From NCBI GenBank assembly GCA_910585615.1, contig CAJUFO010000037.1:1-41610 (forward strand): DNA of 41,610 nucleotides. Direction: 5' to 3'. Made by a program: the position numbers and the translations under genes. Of the stretch, positions 1 to 6,842 are shown one piece after another (position 1 is the stretch's first letter; each line of letters begins with the position of its first letter). This stretch comes from an uncultured Acetatifactor sp. Lineage in GTDB: Bacteria; Bacillota; Clostridia; Lachnospirales; Lachnospiraceae. Under the pieces are notes generated by a model, which searched no databases, was not told the DNA's origin, and saw nothing but the letters and a program-made list of their open reading frames with translations.

Positions 1-257
1 AGCAGTGCATCGCCAGGGAGCTGATGCTCATCAAAATCAGATACAACAAGGGCAATCGCCGGGAAATCATGGAGCTGTGCGAGATTATGAAGGCCCAGAT
101 TGTGGATATGTCCAAGCATTTCATGATGATTCAAATCTGCGACGAGCCGGAGAAGATTAAGCTCATGATCAAGATGCTTCAGACCATCAGCATCGTGGAG
201 GTGGCCCGCACCGGAACGGTGGCGCTCTCCAAGTGCGCGGAGAATGACGAGGGCTGA
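1..257 (+). CDS. ilvN: Acetolactate synthase small subunit, C-terminal part (cut by window edge)
   Basis: Only the C-terminal regulatory domain of an acetolactate (acetohydroxyacid) synthase small subunit is visible; the coding phase begins at base 3 and the start lies left of the window. The peptide follows the pattern of the complete small subunit at 2895-3395: a RELMLIKIR strand, a helix ending in AQIVDMS, then ELARTG-like VEVARTGTVAL near the end. The small subunit binds the catalytic subunit and gives valine feedback control of the first common step of valine, leucine and isoleucine synthesis. The N-terminal ACT domain is out of view. This is a diverged paralogue of the second copy, so the two may serve different catalytic subunits or one may be an ACT-only regulator. 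Family assignment is firm; which enzyme it partners is not visible. Confidence 0.8.
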   Translation, partial: QCIARELMLIKIRYNKGNRREIMELCEIMKAQIVDMSKHFMMIQICDEPEKIKLMIKMLQTISIVEVARTGTVALSKCAENDEG

Positions 258-387
258 CGGCTTTTGAAGGATAGGCCATTTACCAGCTGGGAAGCCGTTT
301 TTGAGAGGATGCTGAAGAACCCGCTTCCCTTTACGGGAACATGGAGAAGGCGGATTTATGGTATTTGCTGTGTAGGAGGGAGACAGT

Positions 388-2235
388 ATGGCGGATGCAA
401 GCTACCCACTTGCCCTACAGAAGGGAAGCATTCTGGCAGGGCAGTACATCATTGAAGAGGTGCTTGGACAGGACGGATTTGGAATCACCTACAGAGCGAC
501 GGACTATAAAAATAGCCAGCAGGTCGCAATCAGGGAATTCTTTCCGGATACCTTGGCGACCAGGACCCAGGTGACGGTCACGGTATTTCCCGGGGAGCGG
601 GGAGAAAGCTTTGCCCATGGGAAGACATGCTTCCTGCAGGAGGCGGAGACCCTGGCTGAGTTTATCGGAAACGAGAACACCGTCCGCGTACACAGCTGCT
701 TTGAGGAGAACCAGACGGCCTATTATGTCATGGATTTCGTGGAGGGGGCCAGCCTGGATGCCTATATTAAGGAACAAGGCGGTAGGATTGGGTATGAGGA
801 GGCGGAGAAGCAGCAGGCTTTCAGGCAGGCGCTTTTAGGGGAGGGCGCCCCGGTGTCTTGGGATGATAGGGAAGCGATGCTCGGGCCAGTGCCCCAGAGG
901 ATATCCGCCGCGTCGCCGGAGCAGGCGGCAGGTCTCCAGGAGCGGCCAGGGCGGAGCAGGCCGGAACGGAAGGGAAAGCTTCTCTGGGCAGGCATCGGTT
1001 CGGGCGTGGCAGCATGCGTGGCGCTTGCAGCGATCATCATGGTTTCTGTCGGTCAGGGGAACGGGGGCGAGGATGCAGACAGCCGCCAAGAAGCCCGCTA
1101 TGATAAGACGGATGACGCTGCCTTATATAGCACGACGGAGCCCCAGCCTGAATCCGAAGACGAGCCGGAACCCACGGCAGAGCCGGAAGCGACAGAGGAG
1201 CCGGAAGCGAAGCCGGCAATGCAAATTTCCCGCAGGGATTTGGATGCCGGGATAGTGGGGAATACACCAAATAACATTGCGCAGAATGGAGAGTATTTAT
1301 GGGGGGATTCCCACCTTTTTATGACATGGCCGGGGATGGGCGGTTTTTTTGGCTTTGATGTGTCGTCCGGCGATTCCTATGCGGTCGAGGAGGAGGGAAA
1401 CATAAGCTGCATCAGCAATGTAGGCGGGCAGGTCTACTATTTAAAGGACAAAAAGGCATATTGCGCGGGCGTGGACGGCACCGGGAAAGCAGAGATACCG
1501 GAGCTGGAAGAGTTTGCGCCCATATTCCACCTCTATCTTTCGCAGGATTTTTACTATGTCCACCACCAGGAAGGGCTGCAGTGCGTTGAGAGGAATACGG
1601 GAAAGACGAGGGGGACGGTGAGTCTGACCGAACCTCAGTATTTTACTTTCGTGGGCGGATATCTCTATTATATAACTTATGCCGCCGATGGAAGCTACGT
1701 ATGGAGGCTCCCGGCGGACGATTTCGAGGCAGAGGCCGAGGAAGTCCTCGGGCCGGAGGACAACATCTACGAATGTTATGAAATTGTTTCGGATGGAGAT
1801 TACCTGTATGCGCTATGTGACGTTCTCGGTACCCAAATGGTACATGTTATTCAATATGACACGAAAAAGGCCGGCATCGTCTCCCGATATGGGATTGGGA
1901 GAGAGGAAGGGATGAGTGTCTTCGGCATTAATGTCAGCAACCAGTATATATATTTTGTCTACCATGACTTTGAACACAATGGTGAGAGAGCGGTGTATCG
2001 GTTCAAGGCGGAGGAGGGTGCGACTTCCACTGAGCTGCAGCTTGTGTATGAGGGAGCTGAGAATCAGGAACTGCACAAGGTCATTGCTTCGGAAAAAAGC
2101 CAGTCGCTCGCAATCTATGGGTATACAGATGGCCTAAACGAGATGATGGTTTTGACAAAGATGGACGGAAGCGGGGAACCAGACATTTTGGATAAGTCGA
2201 TGTTTTCGTGGGATGCTTCTTGGGATGAGCGTTAG
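388..2235 (+). CDS. Membrane-anchored serine/threonine kinase-like protein lacking its catalytic core
   Basis: A 615-aa protein starting at an ATG behind GTAGGAGGGAGACAGT. Residues 13-135 are the N-lobe of a PknB-like kinase of the 'GFGITY' type: glycine loop GQDGFG (27-32), VAIREFFP where this family normally has VAIK (Arg49 instead of the ATP-anchoring Lys), an alpha-C Glu in FLQEAETL, and hinge YYVMDFVEG. No HRD, DFG or APE motif follows. The sequence runs from about residue 137 directly into QQAFRQALLGEG, which looks like the usual end of the kinase domain. Next come a basic stretch, one membrane segment (about 197-221), a Glu/Pro-rich linker (about 245-280) and a 330-residue outer domain with repeated YLYY/YYVH-type strands resembling a beta-propeller. 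The frame is open throughout, so this looks like an in-frame excision giving a non-catalytic membrane protein rather than a random pseudogene. Phosphotransfer is not expected. Confidence 0.75.
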   Translation: MADASYPLALQKGSILAGQYIIEEVLGQDGFGITYRATDYKNSQQVAIREFFPDTLATRTQVTVTVFPGERGESFAHGKTCFLQEAETLAEFIGNENTVRVHSCFEENQTAYYVMDFVEGASLDAYIKEQGGRIGYEEAEKQQAFRQALLGEGAPVSWDDREAMLGPVPQRISAASPEQAAGLQERPGRSRPERKGKLLWAGIGSGVAACVALAAIIMVSVGQGNGGEDADSRQEARYDKTDDAALYSTTEPQPESEDEPEPTAEPEATEEPEAKPAMQISRRDLDAGIVGNTPNNIAQNGEYLWGDSHLFMTWPGMGGFFGFDVSSGDSYAVEEEGNISCISNVGGQVYYLKDKKAYCAGVDGTGKAEIPELEEFAPIFHLYLSQDFYYVHHQEGLQCVERNTGKTRGTVSLTEPQYFTFVGGYLYYITYAADGSYVWRLPADDFEAEAEEVLGPEDNIYECYEIVSDGDYLYALCDVLGTQMVHVIQYDTKKAGIVSRYGIGREEGMSVFGINVSNQYIYFVYHDFEHNGERAVYRFKAEEGATSTELQLVYEGAENQELHKVIASEKSQSLAIYGYTDGLNEMMVLTKMDGSGEPDILDKSMFSWDASWDER

Positions 2236-2237
2236 TG

Positions 2238-2266
2238 TTGACATTTAGTCCGGAAATTGGTATGAT
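2238..2266 (+). promoter_or_regulatory. Promoter of the HExxH protein gene
   Basis: TTGACA (2238-2243), 17-bp spacer, TATGAT (2261-2266), starting three bases after the stop codon of the kinase-like gene. It gives a predicted transcript start near 2273, about 30 bases before the gene at 2304. Confidence 0.75.
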
Positions 2267-2303
2267 AGCGAAAGAGTTTTAAGGAAAGGGGGATGTCTTT
2301 AAG

Positions 2304-2780
2304 ATGGAAGAGAGGCACTCTGTAGAAGCACATTTGAATGAGCTGCTCTGTAAATGGCGCAGGATCCTGCGGCTGGAGGAAAGCTGGGACGTGAAGCTGG
2401 AAATCGTCATGGATTCTTCTTTCCATAAGACAGGCGACTTTAAGGTGGACTGTACGGACAAGAAGGCAATCCTTCTGCTCAATGGAGCAAATCCGAAGCA
2501 GGAGAACCTGGAGGAGGTCATCGTCCATGAACTGCTGCATCTGAAGCTTTACCCTCTGGATCAGGTCACGGAGTCGCTGATTACAGCCAACTATGAAGAG
2601 GGCAGCGGCGCTTACAGCTTCGCCTACACCCAGTTCATGGTGACTTTGGAGGTCACGGTGGAGGAGCTGGCCAAGTGCTTCCTGAAGCAGTACGGGGAGG
2701 ACAGGGAGATTTCCTATGGCAGATGCCATACCATGAAAAGCTATGACGAGCTGTTCGAGGGGCTGAAGCCGCTGGAATGA
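2304..2780 (+). CDS. HExxH-motif protein, putative zinc metallopeptidase fold
   Basis: A 158-aa soluble protein. A VHELLHLKL segment around residues 73-81 is a zincin-type HExxH motif, preceded by a strand ending in KAILLLNGANP, as in SprT/ImmA-like minimal metallopeptidases where a beta-strand leads into the zinc helix. A third metal ligand is not obvious; the later EEGSGAYSFAYTQF helix contains Glu residues that could serve. The start at 2304 follows AAGGAAAGGGGGA and lies just downstream of a strong promoter, so the gene is transcribed separately from the kinase-like gene. It has no signal peptide or membrane segment. Its place between two ilvN genes is probably incidental. Function and substrate are unknown; the peptidase reading rests on one motif only. 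Confidence 0.65.
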   Translation: MEERHSVEAHLNELLCKWRRILRLEESWDVKLEIVMDSSFHKTGDFKVDCTDKKAILLLNGANPKQENLEEVIVHELLHLKLYPLDQVTESLITANYEEGSGAYSFAYTQFMVTLEVTVEELAKCFLKQYGEDREISYGRCHTMKSYDELFEGLKPLE

Positions 2781-2894
2781 GAGCGAAGCCCGGGGAGCGC
2801 GATATGTGGGGCCGGACAGAGGACGCCCGCGGAAGCATGGAAGCCGGTGCATAGATATGAGGTTGAAAAAGAAAAAGGAGAGGGTGAAAATTTG

Positions 2895-3395
2895 ATGCAG
2901 AAGAAAGTATTCCAATTGCTGGTCAACAATACATCCGGCGTCCTGAGCCGGATTTCAGGGCTTTTCGCCAGGCGCGGCTATAATGTGGAGAGCATTACGG
3001 CAGGCGTGACCTCGGATCCCCGCATCACCCGCATCACGATTGTGGCATCCGGCGATGACGAGATTCTGGAGCAGATCGAGAAGCAGGTGGCCAAGCTGGA
3101 GGATGTGCGGAATATCAAGGAATTGAAGCCGGAAAAGAGCGTATACCGGGAGCTGATCATGGTGAAGGTCCGCGCCACCGCGGAGCAGAGGCAGGGAGTC
3201 ATCTCTGTGGCGGACATCTTCCGGGCGAAGATCATCGATATCGCGCCGGAGAGCCTGATGATCGAACTCACGGGCAACCAGCAGAAGATTGACGCTTTCA
3301 TCGGCCTGCTGGAGGGATATGAAATCCTGGAGCTGGCCCGGACAGGCATCGCAGGCCTGGGGAGAGGCACAGAGCCTGTGGTGCGCCTGGACTAA
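2895..3395 (+). CDS. ilvN: Acetolactate synthase small subunit
   Basis: A complete 166-aa regulatory subunit of acetolactate synthase. An ACT domain occupies about residues 3-76, opening with VFQLLVNNTSGVLSRISGLF and including the GYNVESITAG loop where valine-type effectors bind. The C-terminal domain (about 80-160) carries RELIMVKVRA and ELARTGIAGLGRG. The ATG at 2895 is preferred over an in-frame ATG at 2847 because it follows an AGGAGAGGG site at normal spacing and starts the family's usual MQKKVFQLLV. It stabilises and feedback-regulates the catalytic subunit, converting pyruvate to acetolactate; ilvC, the next pathway step, follows after 236 bp. The partner ilvB is not in the window. Confidence 0.92.
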   Translation: MQKKVFQLLVNNTSGVLSRISGLFARRGYNVESITAGVTSDPRITRITIVASGDDEILEQIEKQVAKLEDVRNIKELKPEKSVYRELIMVKVRATAEQRQGVISVADIFRAKIIDIAPESLMIELTGNQQKIDAFIGLLEGYEILELARTGIAGLGRGTEPVVRLD

Positions 3396-3631
3396 TAGAT
3401 GCAGGAGGGGGGTATTCCCCACTGCTCGCGGCATGACAAGCGGAAGCCGAAGGCAGCCAGGCACGGGCCGACCCGACTGCTCGCTGCGGGAGGCGTTTTC
3501 GTGTGGACAGATATTTGTCCCTTGCAGCATCGACAGGATGCCAGGACCGTTTCGCGACGGCCGGACATAGCATCCAATTCGCTGCGCAGGAATGAACATA
3601 GAATAAAACAACAAAACGGAGGAAACGAGAA
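3396..3631 (+). other. 236-bp ilvN-ilvC spacer without a recognisable gene
   Basis: Unusually long for two adjacent pathway genes on the same strand. I see no convincing promoter, terminator or open reading frame with a ribosome site. ACTGCTCGC occurs twice (near 3420 and 3477). A strong AACGGAGGAAACGAGA ribosome site closes the stretch in front of ilvC. Confidence 0.5.
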
Positions 3632-4651
3632 ATGGCAAAGATTTTTTATCAGGAAGACTGTAACCTGTCCCTTCTGGAGGGAAAGACCATCGCAATCATC
3701 GGCTACGGCAGTCAGGGACACGCCCACGCGCTGAACCTGAAGGAGTCCGGCTGCCATGTGATCATCGGCCTGTACGAGGGCTCCAAGTCCTGGGACAAGG
3801 CCGTGAAGCAGGGCTTCGAGGTGTTCACAGCGGCGGAGGCAGCAAAGCAGGCAGACATCATCATGATTCTGATCAACGATGAGAAGCAGGCCGACCTTTA
3901 CAAGAACGACATCGAGCCCAACCTGGAGGCTGGCAATATGCTGATGTTCGCCCACGGCTTCAATATCCACTTCGGCTGCATCGTGCCCCCTGCGGACGTG
4001 GACGTGACCATGATCGCGCCCAAGGGGCCGGGACACACCGTGCGCAGCGAGTACCAGGAGGGCAAGGGCGTTCCCTGCCTGATTGCCGTGGAGCAGGATG
4101 CCACAGGCAAGGCCCAGGACATCGCTCTGGCATACGCCCTGGGCATCGGCGGCGCGAGGGCAGGCGTCCTTGAGACCACCTTCCGCACCGAGACCGAGAC
4201 AGACCTCTTCGGCGAGCAGGCCGTGCTCTGCGGCGGCGTCTGCGCTTTGATGCAGGCGGGCTTCGAGACCCTGGTGGAGGCCGGCTATGACGAGAGGAAC
4301 GCTTACTTCGAGTGCATCCATGAGATGAAGCTCATCGTGGACCTGATCTACCAGAGCGGCTTCGCCGGCATGCGCTATTCCATCTCCAACACCGCCGAGT
4401 ACGGCGATTACATCACCGGCCCCAAGGTCATCACCGAGGAGACCAAGAAGGCCATGAAGAAGATCCTCAGCGACATCCAGGACGGAACCTTCGCCAAGGA
4501 ATTCCTGCTGGATATGTCTCCTGCCGGAAAGCAGGTGCACTTCAAGGCCATGCGGAAGCTGGCCAGCGAGCATCCCGCGGAGAAGGTGGGCGAGGATATC
4601 AGGAAGCTCTATAGCTGGAACAATGAGGATGATAAGCTGATCAACAACTAA
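3632..4651 (+). CDS. ilvC: Ketol-acid reductoisomerase (class I)
   Basis: A 339-aa enzyme that isomerises and reduces 2-acetolactate (or acetohydroxybutyrate) to the dihydroxy acid with NAD(P)H and Mg2+, step two of branched-chain amino-acid synthesis in the cytosol. The Rossmann fold starts with IAIIGYGSQGHAHALNL (GxGxxG), and the cofactor loop reads GLYEGSKSWDKA. The knotted C-terminal domain holds the metal ligands in TETDLFGEQ and ECIHEMKLIVDLI, plus YSISNTAEYGD. Length matches the short class I type (about 330-340). An AACGGAGGAAACGAGA ribosome site precedes the ATG. A long hairpin follows the stop. Phosphate-binding Ser residues in the loop favour NADPH, but the Glu in the loop makes mixed NADH use possible. 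Confidence 0.97.
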   Translation: MAKIFYQEDCNLSLLEGKTIAIIGYGSQGHAHALNLKESGCHVIIGLYEGSKSWDKAVKQGFEVFTAAEAAKQADIIMILINDEKQADLYKNDIEPNLEAGNMLMFAHGFNIHFGCIVPPADVDVTMIAPKGPGHTVRSEYQEGKGVPCLIAVEQDATGKAQDIALAYALGIGGARAGVLETTFRTETETDLFGEQAVLCGGVCALMQAGFETLVEAGYDERNAYFECIHEMKLIVDLIYQSGFAGMRYSISNTAEYGDYITGPKVITEETKKAMKKILSDIQDGTFAKEFLLDMSPAGKQVHFKAMRKLASEHPAEKVGEDIRKLYSWNNEDDKLINN

Positions 4652-4674
4652 AGCGGTCTGCTTCTCGAAACGGA

Positions 4675-4726
4675 ACATCCCACAGGAACCAGTGCTGCAT
4701 CAGCAGTGGGCATTCCTGTGGGATGT
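4675..4726 (+). terminator. Long hairpin between convergent ilvC and the ABC operon
   Basis: A perfect 14-bp inverted repeat (4675-4688 with 4713-4726), with a smaller CTGC-ATCA-GCAG hairpin inside its 24-nt loop. It lies 24 bases after the ilvC stop and 33 bases beyond the end of the leftward operon. The T-tract is weak on both sides (TCTCT, TTCCGTTT), so it may act as a bidirectional terminator or transcript-end stabiliser. Confidence 0.65.
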
Positions 4727-4758
4727 CTCTCCATGGAGCCGGCGACAATGCGCAGCGC

Positions 4759-5145
4759 TTACCTCGCATCTGCCTTTATGGTCCTGACCCCCAGCATAAA
4801 ATAAAGGATATGGAATATCCACACGCAGGCCAGGACAATCCTGCCCACAGGAACCTGGTCCATCATGAGGAAGCCCACCGACATCAGAAGCGTCACCGTC
4901 ACCATAATCTTGATTTTCGTTTTCCGCGTCATGCCCTTTCCTTTTACATAGCTTTCCAGATTATTCTTATATAATTTCGTCCCGGTAAACCAGCGGTTCA
5001 GCTTTTCCGAACTCCTGGCAAAGCAAAACGCTGCAAGGAGAAGGAAAGGGAAAGCAGGCAGAAGCGGAAGGACCGCCCCCAATGCCCCCAAAGCAGCGCC
5101 GATGCACCCTAAAACAACATACAGTATTTTTTTAAGCCTCATCAC
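4759..5145 (-). CDS. DUF454 (YbaN-type) small inner-membrane protein
   Basis: A 128-aa membrane protein. It begins KKILYVVLGCIGAALGALGAVLPLLPAFPFLLLAAFCFARSSE-like, the hallmark of DUF454/YbaN proteins: one hairpin of two membrane segments around a PLLPxxPFLL turn, then a short cytosolic stretch with the conserved LYKNNLESY, and two more segments near the C terminus. Its ATG overlaps the stop codon of the upstream ABC gene (ATGA at 5142-5145), so it is translationally coupled as the third gene of a leftward operon. The family has no settled biochemical role. The coupling suggests an accessory to the ABC exporter, which is inference only. Confidence 0.88.
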   Translation of the reverse strand: MMRLKKILYVVLGCIGAALGALGAVLPLLPAFPFLLLAAFCFARSSEKLNRWFTGTKLYKNNLESYVKGKGMTRKTKIKIMVTVTLLMSVGFLMMDQVPVGRIVLACVWIFHILYFMLGVRTIKADAR

Positions 5146-6842
5146 ACTTCTCCAATCGCTTTTTCTTTTTGGAAGGCCCTCCCTCCTGTCCGTGAAAGGC
5201 CCTCTGCCGAATATACGGCATCCGCAATCCGCATGGTGGACTGCCTGTGGGACACCAGCAGAACCGTTTTTCCCTCCTGTCCTTCCCGCAGGGATTTCAG
5301 GATGACCGCTTCATTTAAGCTGTCTAGGTTGCTGGTAGGCTCGTCAAGGAGCAGGAAAGGCGCGTCATGCAGGAATGCCCTCGCCAGCCCCAGCCGCTGT
5401 CTTTCCCCGCCGGAAAGCGTATCCCCAAGCTCCCCCACAGGCGTATCGTACCCCCGGGGCAGCCCCATGATAAAATCATGGATGGAGGCTTTCCGGCAGG
5501 CTGCTTCCAGTTCAGCGTCCGTGGCATCCGGCTTCGCAATGCGCAGATTGCTCCTTATGCTGTCATGGAACAGATGGGTCTCCTGCGTCATGAAACTTTC
5601 CATCTCCCTCAGATTCGCCGTGTTTATCCCTGCAATCTCTCTGCCGGAGATCTCCAGCCTTCCGTCCCCCACGTCCCAGAAACGCATGAACAGCTTTAGC
5701 AGCGTGGATTTCCCGCTACCGCTCCTTCCCACGATCCCCACGATCCTTCCTTCCGGAATTTCCAGGGACACACCTTCAAGAATTGTTTCCGTCCCGTAGG
5801 AAAAGCTGACGTTTCTTGCATCTGCGCCTTCAAACACCGTTTTTTTCTTTCCCTCCACTTCCTGCACTGCGGGCGTTTCGTCTAAAATGTCCAGCACACG
5901 GTTCCCGGCTGCGAAAGTGTTCTGCAGTGTGCTTCCCAGATTCGCAAGCGCCACAGCAGGGCCAAAAGAGGAGAACAGGGCAACCGTCGGAATCAGTACC
6001 CCGGCAAAATCCACTTCCGCCTTTTGATACAGTGCGGCAGATACGAACAGCATACATAAGTCAAATAGGAGGATTGCCGTATTCGTGACCGCCATATTCC
6101 TCCCTGCGGTACGCTTTAAGCGCCTCTCGGTTTCCGAAAGGGCGTCCGTCCTTTCCTCCATCTGTATCAGGCGTTCCCTGCCCCTGCCATACTGTATGGT
6201 TTCGGAAAGCCCGCGCAGGCTGTCAAGGACGAAACCGCTTAAGCTTCCCGTTTCGGTGCGGAACGCCATACCGTCCCCGCCGCTTGCTTTCGAGGCGGCA
6301 ACCGGTATTGCGATTCCCACTGTCAGATATGCCAGAAGCGCAAGGAGCCCCAGCGCAGGGTGGAAGGAGCCGATGAACAGGCACATAACGGCAGTATAAA
6401 AAAGCGCGATTGCAGCGGGGGAAATGGTGTGCGCATAGAAGACCTCCAGCAGCTCGATATCCGAAGTGATGACCGAGATCAGGTCGCCTTTGTCCCTGCC
6501 CTCCAGCTTTGCGGGGCAGAGTTTCCGCAATGCGAGGAAAACCTTATTCCGGATTAGCGCAAGCAGCTTAAACGCGATAAAATGGTTGCAGGACTGCTCT
6601 GCATAGCGCAGGATCGCCCTGAGTGCGGCAAACGCCAGCACACAGATAAATATGGCTTCCGGCTTGAAGGTCATGTCAAAACCCAGCAGGACAAGCGCCG
6701 CATATCCGCCCAGGATCGTGATGAAGGACGCGCACAGATGCCCTGCCAATCCCATAAGGACCGCCAGCACCATAAATCCGGCAAGAGGCTCCACAAGGCC
6801 GATAAGCCTTACCATGACCGCAAATCCGCTCCGTCTTTTCAT
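5142..6842 (-). CDS. ABC half-transporter, CydC-like (membrane plus ATPase domains)
   Basis: A 566-aa type IV ABC exporter subunit: six membrane segments over about residues 10-310, then a nucleotide-binding domain with Walker A GRSGSGKST, Q-loop MTQETHLF, signature LSGGERQRLGLARA, Walker B PFLLLDEPTS and switch His in LLVSHRQST. The order and the LFHDSIRSNLRIAKPDATD stretch resemble CydC, half of the heterodimeric CydDC thiol/heme-linked exporter. Lachnospiraceae also use this architecture for drug or peptide exporters, so the substrate is open. Its ATG overlaps the stop of the preceding half-transporter (6839-6842), which fits obligatory heterodimer synthesis. The catalytic Glu after Walker B is present. 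Confidence 0.85.
   Translation of the reverse strand: MKRRSGFAVMVRLIGLVEPLAGFMVLAVLMGLAGHLCASFITILGGYAALVLLGFDMTFKPEAIFICVLAFAALRAILRYAEQSCNHFIAFKLLALIRNKVFLALRKLCPAKLEGRDKGDLISVITSDIELLEVFYAHTISPAAIALFYTAVMCLFIGSFHPALGLLALLAYLTVGIAIPVAASKASGGDGMAFRTETGSLSGFVLDSLRGLSETIQYGRGRERLIQMEERTDALSETERRLKRTAGRNMAVTNTAILLFDLCMLFVSAALYQKAEVDFAGVLIPTVALFSSFGPAVALANLGSTLQNTFAAGNRVLDILDETPAVQEVEGKKKTVFEGADARNVSFSYGTETILEGVSLEIPEGRIVGIVGRSGSGKSTLLKLFMRFWDVGDGRLEISGREIAGINTANLREMESFMTQETHLFHDSIRSNLRIAKPDATDAELEAACRKASIHDFIMGLPRGYDTPVGELGDTLSGGERQRLGLARAFLHDAPFLLLDEPTSNLDSLNEAVILKSLREGQEGKTVLLVSHRQSTMRIADAVYSAEGLSRTGGRAFQKEKAIGEV

Noticed and set aside
3407..3420. G-run/C-run hairpin GGGGGTATTCCCC after ilvN
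   Set aside because: Only four or five pairs with a tiny loop and no T-tract, so not a credible terminator.
3392..4678. 428-codon open frame antisense to ilvC
   Set aside because: It is the mirror of a strongly biased coding frame (ilvC is unmistakable); it has no ribosome site and a low-complexity His/Leu-rich product.
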